This document shows positions 1 to 4,806 of a DNA stretch of 5,094 bases, piece after piece; position 1 is the stretch's first letter, and each line of letters opens with the position of its first letter. Made by a program: the position numbers and the translations under genes. Source of the stretch: Limisphaerales bacterium (GTDB taxonomy: Bacteria > Verrucomicrobiota > Verrucomicrobiia > Limisphaerales > UBA11358); the NCBI GenBank assembly GCA_003455565.1, contig DMQW01000157.1, positions 1 to 5,094 on the forward strand. Reading direction: 5' to 3'. The notes beneath the pieces were generated by a model. It worked only from the letters and a program-made list of their open reading frames with translations. It had not been told where the DNA came from and ran no database searches.

Positions 1-20
1 GAGATGTGTATAAGAGACAG
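1..20. other. Nextera/Tn5 mosaic-end adapter remnant (artefact)
   Basis: Bases 2-20 are AGATGTGTATAAGAGACAG, an exact match to the 19-bp Tn5 mosaic end used in Nextera tagmentation libraries. The preceding G fits the read-2 adapter (…CGGAGATG…) rather than the read-1 adapter (…CGTCAGATG…). The sequence sits at the extreme end of the contig, as expected for untrimmed adapter carried into an assembly. It is not genomic, and any reading frame starting at base 4 or 6 is a false start made from adapter. Confidence 0.96.
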
Positions 21-22
21 AC

Positions 23-28
23 AAGGAA
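23..28 (+). promoter_or_regulatory. Ribosome binding site (AAGGAA) for the DUF4912 gene
   Basis: AAGGAA lies 8 nt upstream of the ATG at 37, a good Shine-Dalgarno match and spacing. It decides the start at 37 over the in-frame ATG at 4, which lies inside the adapter. Only 16 genuine bases precede the start, so any promoter is outside the window. Confidence 0.7.
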
Positions 29-36
29 CTGCTGCT

Positions 37-1461
37 ATGAAAAAAAAACCAGCACCCGCGCCGGAACCCAAAAAAGCTGCCGCTGCCAAAACCCGCAGTG
101 CCGCCAAAGCTGCCGCCAAGGATTCCGCCCCGGTGGCAGAAACCAAACCCAAACGCGCCCCGCGCAAGTCGCTGCTAGCCGCCGCCGTCGCGCCTGCCAA
201 AAAAATCTTCAAGGGCCGCGCGCCCAAAGCCGCGCCGACGGCGGTTCCCAAAATCGAAGTGGCCGCCACCACGGTGGTCCGCCGCAGCTACATCCGCCGG
301 AAAAAAACCGTGGTGCCGCCCATTTTGCTGGAAGGCGATGCGCCCGCGCCGGTTGCGGCCAGCGGTCCCGGCGAGAAGTTTTCCCTCGGCGCCACGCCGC
401 CCGCGCAAAGTTTTTCCGGCGGCGAACTGCCCGAAGCTTACGGCACCAAAAAACTTTTCCTCACCGCGCGCGATCCGCACTGGCTCTACGCGCACTGGGA
501 TCTGACCCGCGAGCAGCAGCTCGAGCTCAACGCCGCCTCCACCGACGGCCATCTCATCCTCCGCATTTTCACCGGCAAAATCGAAGGTCATCCCACCTAC
601 GAAACCCACGTCCATCCCGAATCGCGCCACTGGTTCGCCCACGTCGAGCGCGCGGGAAATTCCTATGCCGCCGAACTCGGCTATTATTCCGCGCTCGGCA
701 AATGGACGCGCGTCGCGGTTTCCAGCGGCACCGTCACGCCGCCCGACGCCGTGTCGGCGGAGAACGACGCGGAATTCGCCACCATTCCGTATGAATTTCC
801 GTTTGCGAAATTGATGCAAATCATCGAGGACGCGGTGCGCGACAACCTTCCGCTGGCGCAGGCGATTGAAGAATTGCGCCGCCACGGTCATCCCGATCTG
901 CCGCGCTACGCCCACTCGATCCATTCGCCCGTTTTCACTCCCAGTCCAACGCGCGTGTGGACGCCACAACAGGAGCAGGCGCTCGCCAAGATCATCAGCA
1001 TTGACGAGACCCGTCACGTCTGGATGGGTTCGCTAGAAATCACCGAACTCATCCGCCGCCGTCTGTCGCACGATGTCACTTCGCCCGTCACGGCGTTTGG
1101 CATTTCCAGCCCCGGCATCTCCAGCGCCAGCAGTCCGTTCGGCGGTGGCGGAGCCAGCGCGTCGGCCAACGGTTTTTGGTTCAACGTCAATGCCGAGTTG
1201 ATCATCTACGGTGCGACCGAGCCGAACGCCAGGGTCACGCTCGGCGGTCACGAAATCAAATTGCGTTCCGACGGCACGTTCAGTTTTCGGTTCGCGTTGC
1301 CGGATGGAAAATACGATCTGCCCGCCGTCGCCGTTTCGGCGGACGGGACGGACGGACGCGCGGCGGAATTGAAATTCAGCCGCCAGACCGAATACCTCGG
1401 CGATGTCGGTGCGACGCCGCAGGACCCGTCGCTCAAACCGCCGTTGCCGGAGAACCTGTGA
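37..1461 (+). CDS. DUF4912 domain-containing protein with Lys/Ala/Pro-rich N-terminal tail
   Basis: This is a 474-residue protein of unknown biochemical function. Residues 1-70 are low complexity and basic (23 Ala, 15 Lys, 10 Pro), like histone H1-type or HU-type tails, and residues 82-90 hold a second Arg/Lys cluster. Residues about 136-240 match the DUF4912 family as I recall it: the opening KKLFLTARDPHWLYAHWDLT, a beta-rich core, and a tyrosine-rich end (YYSALGKWTRVA). Residues about 255-345 are helical and charged. A Gly/Ser-rich linker (about 355-378) leads to a compact beta domain (about 380-460) that looks Ig-like, with conserved IYGATEPNA and LRSDGTFSFRFALPDG motifs. No signal peptide or membrane segment is seen, so it is probably cytoplasmic. 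It lies just upstream of a two-helix membrane protein and a GH57 enzyme in the same direction. Family assignment is fairly sure; a role in alpha-glucan metabolism is inferred from context alone. Confidence 0.85.
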   Translation: MKKKPAPAPEPKKAAAAKTRSAAKAAAKDSAPVAETKPKRAPRKSLLAAAVAPAKKIFKGRAPKAAPTAVPKIEVAATTVVRRSYIRRKKTVVPPILLEGDAPAPVAASGPGEKFSLGATPPAQSFSGGELPEAYGTKKLFLTARDPHWLYAHWDLTREQQLELNAASTDGHLILRIFTGKIEGHPTYETHVHPESRHWFAHVERAGNSYAAELGYYSALGKWTRVAVSSGTVTPPDAVSAENDAEFATIPYEFPFAKLMQIIEDAVRDNLPLAQAIEELRRHGHPDLPRYAHSIHSPVFTPSPTRVWTPQQEQALAKIISIDETRHVWMGSLEITELIRRRLSHDVTSPVTAFGISSPGISSASSPFGGGGASASANGFWFNVNAELIIYGATEPNARVTLGGHEIKLRSDGTFSFRFALPDGKYDLPAVAVSADGTDGRAAELKFSRQTEYLGDVGATPQDPSLKPPLPENL

Positions 1462-1467
1462 GTTTTT

Positions 1468-1698
1468 ATGGACGCGCCCGAACGCGGAGCCTTGATGCTC
1501 GTCCGTTTCATCGCCGTCGCGCTCATCGGCTGGACGATTGTGGAACTGGTCTTGTATTGGGCTGTCTGTGATCGCAACCACACGGCGATGCAGGTGCTGC
1601 CGTTCATCGTGAAATCGGTGCCGCTGCTCTTCGGCATCGTGGCCCTCATCAAAGCGAAAGCATTGGCGGAATGGATTTCGAACATTTTGGACGATTAG
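1468..1698 (+). CDS. Small two-helix membrane protein, unrecognised
   Basis: This 76-residue protein is not one I recognise. It has two hydrophobic segments, about residues 11-33 (LVRFIAVALIGWTIVELVLY and onwards) and 43-61 (VLPFIVKSVPLLFGIVALI), joined by a short polar loop with Cys, Asp, Arg, Asn and His. The tail is amphipathic and ends in acidic residues. It should be a helical hairpin in the inner membrane. It starts 6 nt after the DUF4912 stop and ends 16 nt before the GH57 start, so it is very probably co-transcribed with both. The start is uncertain: the ATG at 1468 has GGAGAA about 13 nt upstream, whereas the in-frame ATG at 1495 (67 residues) has GGAG only 5 nt upstream and begins right at the first helix. 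Its reality rests on tight operon packing, clear hydrophobic patterning and an open frame. Confidence 0.72.
   Translation: MDAPERGALMLVRFIAVALIGWTIVELVLYWAVCDRNHTAMQVLPFIVKSVPLLFGIVALIKAKALAEWISNILDD
1486..1489 (+). promoter_or_regulatory. Candidate ribosome binding site (GGAG) for an internal start at 1495
   Basis: GGAG sits 5 nt before an in-frame ATG at 1495 within the small membrane protein gene. It favours the shorter 67-residue form, which would start directly at the first transmembrane helix. The motif is short and may be chance. Confidence 0.35.
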
Positions 1699-1714
1699 GC
1701 GTCCAACCCCGACC

Positions 1715-3289
1715 ATGCAAGGTTATCTTTCCATCGTGCTCCACGCGCACCTGCCGTTTGTGCGCCACCCGGAGCATGAAAAATTTCTCGAAGAAAGCTG
1801 GCTGTTCGAGGCCATCACCGAAACCTACCTACCGCTGGTTCAAATTCTCGAAGGCTGGCGGCGCGACCAGCTCGCCGTGCGCATCACGCTCTCACTTTCG
1901 CCCACACTCTGCGCGATGTTGCAAGACGATTTACTCCGGCGGCGTTATGAAAAACATCTCGACAGCCTCGTCGAACTGGCTGAAAAGGAAATCCACCGCA
2001 CGCACTGGGACCGCGCCTTCCGCGACCTTGCGTGGATGTATCACCACAAATTTTCCCTCGCGCGCGAAACGTGGCGGCATCACGACGGCAACCTCGTCAG
2101 CGCCTTCAAAAAATTTCAGGACGAAGGTTTCATTGAAATCATCACCACGGCGGCGACGCACGGACTGCTGCCGCTGCTCGCCGGTCATCCGCCGTCCGTC
2201 CGCGCGCAAATCCTGACTGCGCGCGACCACTACCGCAGTTGTTTCGGGCGCGATCCCAAAGGCATCTGGCTGCCGGAATGTGCCTACGCCACGGGCGTCG
2301 AAGAGTTTTTGCAGGAGGCGGATATCCGCTGGTTCATCCTCGACACGCATGGAATTTTGCATGCCAAACCGCGTCCACGTTACGGCACCTTCGCGCCGAT
2401 TTACGCGCCCAACGGCGTCGCCGCGTTCGGGCGCGACTACGATTCCTCCCGCCAGGTCTGGAGCAAACATGAAGGTTATCCCGGCGATGTGCGTTATCGC
2501 GATTTCTACCGCGACATCGGCTTTGACCTCGATTTCGACTACGTCAAACCGCATCTGCCCTCACCCGACAATCGCGGGTTCACCGGCATGAAGTATTACC
2601 GCATCACCGGCGGGACGGGGCCGAAGGAAATTTACCAGCGCGACCACGCGCTCAAGGCCGCGAGCGGACACGCCGCGCATTTCATCGGCGAACGCGCCGC
2701 GCAAATCCAGAAACTCGACGGCTTGCTCGACCGTCCGCCGATCATCGTCGCGCCGTATGACGCCGAACTGTTCGGTCACTGGTGGTATGAAGGTCCGGAG
2801 TTTCTAGACTCCGTCGCGCGCACGGTTGCCAATGACCACAAAACCATTGAGATGATCACGCCCGGCGAATATTTGCACCGGCATCCGACGAACCAGATTG
2901 CCACGCCCGGCGCGTCGAGCTGGGGCGAGGAAGGTTACTGGCGCGTGTGGCTCAATGAATCGAACGAATGGATTTATCCGCACCTGCAGATCGCGCAGGA
3001 ACGCATGAGCGGACTCGCAAAAAAATTCCCGAAGGCCGACGGCTTGAAAGCCCGCGCCTTGAAACAGGCCGCGCGCGAACTGCTGCTGGCGCAGGCGAGC
3101 GACTGGCCGTTTATTTTGCGCGCCGGCACGAGTCCCGACTACGCGCGCCGCCGGGTGAAAGACCATCTGCTCCGGTTCATCGCGTTGCACGAACAGCTCA
3201 CCACCACGAGCGTGGACGAAAAATGGCTGGCTGAAATCGAGTCCCGCGACAATTTGTTTCCCGATGTGGACTGGACTTATTGGAAGTGA
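1715..3289 (+). CDS. GH57 glycoside hydrolase, DUF1957 / 1,4-alpha-glucan branching enzyme type (AmyC-like)
   Basis: This is a complete 524-residue cytoplasmic family 57 enzyme acting on alpha-glucans (glycogen type). All five GH57 conserved regions are visible: HAHLP (residues 10-14), ATHGLLPLL (147-155), GIWLPECAY (183-191), APYDAELFGHWWYEGP (346-361) and the aromatic C-terminal-domain segment SSWGEEGYWRVWLNESNEW (401-419). By family knowledge Glu188 is the nucleophile and Asp349 the acid/base. The C-terminal helical domain includes LLLAQASDWPFIL (456-468). Length and motifs resemble Thermotoga maritima AmyC (about 528 residues, from memory) more than Thermus GBE: the loop at about 230-241 (IYAPNGVAAFGRD) is short, as in AmyC, where Thermus GBE has a longer loop carrying a catalytic tyrosine. 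Fold and family are sure; branching versus hydrolytic or other transferase activity is open. The start fits the family's N-terminus, although no strong ribosome binding site precedes it. It follows the small membrane gene by 16 nt. Confidence 0.95.
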   Translation: MQGYLSIVLHAHLPFVRHPEHEKFLEESWLFEAITETYLPLVQILEGWRRDQLAVRITLSLSPTLCAMLQDDLLRRRYEKHLDSLVELAEKEIHRTHWDRAFRDLAWMYHHKFSLARETWRHHDGNLVSAFKKFQDEGFIEIITTAATHGLLPLLAGHPPSVRAQILTARDHYRSCFGRDPKGIWLPECAYATGVEEFLQEADIRWFILDTHGILHAKPRPRYGTFAPIYAPNGVAAFGRDYDSSRQVWSKHEGYPGDVRYRDFYRDIGFDLDFDYVKPHLPSPDNRGFTGMKYYRITGGTGPKEIYQRDHALKAASGHAAHFIGERAAQIQKLDGLLDRPPIIVAPYDAELFGHWWYEGPEFLDSVARTVANDHKTIEMITPGEYLHRHPTNQIATPGASSWGEEGYWRVWLNESNEWIYPHLQIAQERMSGLAKKFPKADGLKARALKQAARELLLAQASDWPFILRAGTSPDYARRRVKDHLLRFIALHEQLTTTSVDEKWLAEIESRDNLFPDVDWTYWK

Positions 3290-3544
3290 AACGAAGCGGG
3301 TTTGCAGCCTATCTAATCCTCCCGCATCATGCGTGGTGAGCTTCAGCGTCACCTTGTTAAAACGAATATCAATATCCGGATGGTGATTGATTTTTTGAGC
3401 TTTCCTGGCGATCCGGTTGACAAAATCGATGCTGTTTAAGAATCCCTCAAACTTAAAGGTCCGAAGAATGGTTTGCGCGCATTTCGACCAGTTCGGGACG
3501 GCTTTTAAGTGAAGGCTGACTTGTTTGGCGGTCAAGGCTGGCAT
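2804..3544 (-). CDS. Pterin-4a-carbinolamine dehydratase (PCD/DCoH family), C-terminus replaced by read-through antisense to the GH57 gene
   Basis: Only the first 77 residues (3314-3544) resemble a protein family. They match PCD, which dehydrates 4a-hydroxytetrahydropterin to recycle the pterin cofactor of aromatic amino acid hydroxylases; some bacterial PCDs are instead linked to molybdopterin metabolism. Visible features are LTAKQV at the start, FVNRIA (41-46), the active-site motif NHHPDIDIRFNKVTLKL (53-69) with His54 and His55, and TTHDAGGL (70-77) with His72. The family normally continues with about 10-20 residues of helix (typically TE.DF.LA..ID) and then stops. Here residues 78 onward (DRLQTRF…) do not match, and the frame runs on for 169 residues, almost wholly antisense to the GH57 gene. 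The other two frames both stop just after the Gly-Gly, so a single-base error would not restore the usual tail. The biological gene is probably the 3314-3544 portion, truncated or degenerate. It starts 9 nt after the upstream 59-residue gene. Confidence 0.7.
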   Translation of the reverse strand: MPALTAKQVSLHLKAVPNWSKCAQTILRTFKFEGFLNSIDFVNRIARKAQKINHHPDIDIRFNKVTLKLTTHDAGGLDRLQTRFVSLPISPVHIGKQIVAGLDFSQPFFVHARGGELFVQRDEPEQMVFHPAARVVGTRAGAQNKRPVARLRQQQFARGLFQGAGFQAVGLREFFCESAHAFLRDLQVRINPFVRFIEPHAPVTFLAPARRAGRGNLVRRMPVQIFAGRDHLNGFVVIGNRARDGV

Positions 3545-3553
3545 GGTAATAAA

Positions 3554-3733
3554 TCATTTCTGGTTCCGGCCGGAGCCGCTCTTTTTGCCGCCGCCGGTGA
3601 GTTTGTTCACGGTGGCCCAAGCCCGCGCTTCCGCAGTTTTCGTGCTGACACCCTTTTTCTCGTAGCCAGCTTCGATGTGTTCCGCCTGACGCTTCTGTTT
3701 GTCAGTATAACTGGATTTATCGCCTTGGGGCAT
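3554..3733 (-). CDS. 59-residue basic protein of the family often labelled 'plasmid stabilization protein'
   Basis: This small, very hydrophilic protein matches, from memory, a widespread family of about 60 residues with the pattern (M)P.GDKS.YTDKQKR.AEHIE.GYEK.GV, then AEARAWATVN (35-44) and K.TGGGKKSGSGR (44-56). Nearly every position fits. The name is an annotation habit; no plasmid function is established that I can name, and the protein is not obviously a toxin or antitoxin. The C-terminal Gly/Lys/Ser tail is probably disordered. ATG at 3733 is chosen because the family begins at MPQGDKS; a longer frame back to 3889 merely reads through the preceding gene. It overlaps the upstream 87-residue gene by 17 nt in another frame, implying translational coupling. 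Confidence 0.85.
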   Translation of the reverse strand: MPQGDKSSYTDKQKRQAEHIEAGYEKKGVSTKTAEARAWATVNKLTGGGKKSGSGRNQK

Positions 3734-3980
3734 TGGTGGTTCTTTCTTTCGGGCGGGACGCCATGGGTTTAGCTCGCCACGCCGCTTCGCTTTTTTTCTC
3801 ATAATCGTCGAAGGCTTTGACCAAGCCGGCGAGCACTTCCGCCGAAGTCTCGAATAGCGCCTGGGCCTTCGGCTCCGTGACTTTTCCAACGTCCTCGCGC
3901 AGATGCTCGATGAACTGACGCATCCGGGCTTTGATTTTCTGCGTGTGGTGAACAGGATTATTCTCGGAAGAGGGTTTCAT
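3717..3980 (-). CDS. Conserved hypothetical 87-residue helical protein (NPVHHTQKI motif)
   Basis: This is an uncharacterised small soluble protein. I recall similar hypothetical proteins with a core NPV.HT.KI (residues 8-16), H.REDV.KV..PKAQALFE (about 26-44), AEVL.GL..A (47-56), then YE.KSE.AW (60-68). The pattern suggests two amphipathic helices and a charged Lys/Arg-rich tail (69-87). No metal or catalytic site is evident. ATG at 3980 is chosen because the family core begins a few residues later and AAGGAA lies 12 nt upstream; a TTG at 4031 would extend the frame into the end of the ferritin-like gene and is less likely. It is 34 nt downstream of the ferritin-like gene and overlaps the next gene by 17 nt. 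The function is unknown; stress association is inferred from neighbours only. Confidence 0.8.
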   Translation of the reverse strand: MKPSSENNPVHHTQKIKARMRQFIEHLREDVGKVTEPKAQALFETSAEVLAGLVKAFDDYEKKSEAAWRAKPMASRPKERTTNAPRR

Positions 3981-3992
3981 ACCAGTGGCGCA

Positions 3993-3998
3993 TTCCTT
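3993..3998 (-). promoter_or_regulatory. Ribosome binding site (AAGGAA) for the 87-residue gene
   Basis: On the minus strand AAGGAA precedes the ATG at 3980 by 12 nt, slightly long but usable. It supports the ATG start over an upstream TTG at 4031 that overlaps the ferritin-like gene. Confidence 0.45.
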
Positions 3999-4014
3999 GG
4001 GGCATAGCTGCTCT

Positions 4015-4515
4015 TTACTTGGTTTCGACAATTTTTCTGTCCGCAGGCTTTTTAGGGAGAGGCACGTTGATGTCCAGTGCAGCGCTCAAATCAATTTCAT
4101 GCTCCTGCTCCTGCACGATGATCGCGCGCAAGGTCTCGCTTAACGCAAATTCCCCCATCGCCTCGGCCTGCCGGATGCGCTCGCGATAACGTCCCACCGT
4201 TGTCCGTTCGTTCTCCAGATCCGCGCGCAACATTGCGACCGGGTCATTGGAAGTGATAACCGGCTTGGGCGTCACGCCCGGCATACCACCCAGATAATCA
4301 ATCTGTTTGGCAATTTTTATGGCGTGCTGCAATTCTTCGCCCGCATGCAGTTCCAATTCCCGCGCAATGTCCGTGTAAGCGGCGCCTTTGATCACCTGGC
4401 TATATACCGTGTAAGCAATGATCGCCTGATATTCTCCCGCCAGATCCTCGTTCAATAACTGGATCATCTGTTCACGGGTGATGTTCAGTCCTGCTGTTGT
4501 TTGTTCTTTAGTCAT
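4015..4515 (-). CDS. Bacterioferritin-like di-iron protein (ferritin-like domain)
   Basis: This 166-residue four-helix-bundle protein probably oxidises and stores iron, protecting against Fe(II)/peroxide chemistry. The full di-iron ligand set is readable: Glu28 (GEYQA), Glu61 and His64 (ExxH in EELQHA), Glu103 (ENERTT), and Glu136 and His139 (ExxH in EQEHEID). The spacings (33, 3, 39, 33, 3) nearly match E. coli bacterioferritin Glu18/Glu51/His54/Glu94/Glu127/His130 as I recall it. The residue after Glu61 is Leu, where bacterioferritin has its haem-ligand Met52, so a haem-free form is likely. The C-terminus (150-166) carries a short basic Pro/Lys extension. Length is typical. The ATG at 4515 has only a weak purine-rich AAGAA upstream. 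It lies 43 nt downstream of the dodecin gene in the same direction. It could equally be named a Dps-like or general ferritin-like protein, but the ExxH pairs favour the bacterioferritin type. Confidence 0.9.
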   Translation of the reverse strand: MTKEQTTAGLNITREQMIQLLNEDLAGEYQAIIAYTVYSQVIKGAAYTDIARELELHAGEELQHAIKIAKQIDYLGGMPGVTPKPVITSNDPVAMLRADLENERTTVGRYRERIRQAEAMGEFALSETLRAIIVQEQEHEIDLSAALDINVPLPKKPADRKIVETK

Positions 4516-4558
4516 AATGTTCTTAAAATTAACCTGCGGTTTTTACGCTCGGTTGCGT

Positions 4559-4768
4559 TCAGTCTTTCACGGCGAAGCCGACTTTGATGGTCACCTGCCA
4601 GTGAAGCACCTTTCCCTTGGCGATGTTGCCGCGCGTTTCGACCACCTGAAACCAGCACAGGTTCTTGATGGTTTTGTGCGCCCGGTTAACGGCCTTTTCA
4701 ACGGCGTCCTCGATGGAAGTGGTGGAAGTGCCGGTGAGTTCGATGAGTTTATAGACGGGGTCTTTCAT
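4559..4768 (-). CDS. Dodecin family flavin-binding protein
   Basis: This 69-residue protein closely follows the dodecin pattern: VYKLIELTGTS (5-15), then SIEDAVEKAVNRA.KT (18-33), NLCWFQVVETRGNI (36-49) and GKVLHWQVTIKVGF (52-65). Dodecins form hollow dodecamers that bind FMN, riboflavin or similar flavins and are thought to buffer or photoprotect them. Trp39 and Gln58 correspond, with a constant offset of three, to the flavin-stacking Trp36 and Gln55 of Halobacterium dodecin. The length is typical of the family. ATG at 4768 is chosen because the family starts here; a TTG at 4810 would add 14 residues unlike dodecins and overlap the upstream gene. It lies 38 nt downstream of the Pro-rich protein gene and 43 nt upstream of the ferritin-like gene, so co-transcription is likely. 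Confidence 0.93.
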   Translation of the reverse strand: MKDPVYKLIELTGTSTTSIEDAVEKAVNRAHKTIKNLCWFQVVETRGNIAKGKVLHWQVTIKVGFAVKD

Positions 4769-4806
4769 AAGCGATTTTTTGGGTATCGGAAAAGGACGAT
4801 AGAGAA

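Noticed and set aside
4..36. In-frame ATG at 4 extending the DUF4912 protein by 11 residues
   Set aside because: The added codons come largely from the adapter, and a good ribosome binding site supports ATG 37.
175..1017. Long minus-strand open frame opposite the DUF4912 gene
   Set aside because: Arg/Gly-rich translation with no family likeness; it is the GC-rich antisense shadow of a well-supported gene.
1931..2554. Minus-strand open frame inside the GH57 gene
   Set aside because: No recognisable motifs and fully covered by the GH57 coding sequence, whose conserved regions are intact.
3290..3313. Bidirectional terminator between the convergent genes
   Set aside because: The 24-nt gap shows no stable inverted repeat followed by a T-run on either strand.
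3509..3772. Plus-strand open frame with hydrophobic stretches opposite the PCD and 59-residue genes
   Set aside because: Its hydrophobic look comes from the complement of Lys-rich coding sequence; the minus-strand proteins match known families.
3554..3980. Overlapping small gene pair as a toxin-antitoxin system
   Set aside because: Neither protein shows toxin or DNA-binding antitoxin motifs, and the 'plasmid stabilization' name alone is not evidence.
4516..4558. Promoter upstream of the ferritin-like gene
   Set aside because: AT-rich patches exist, but no convincing pair of -35 and -10 boxes at proper spacing was found.
4769..4806. Promoter upstream of the dodecin gene
   Set aside because: The 38-nt gap contains no convincing -35 and -10 pair on the minus strand, and read-through from the upstream gene is the simpler reading.
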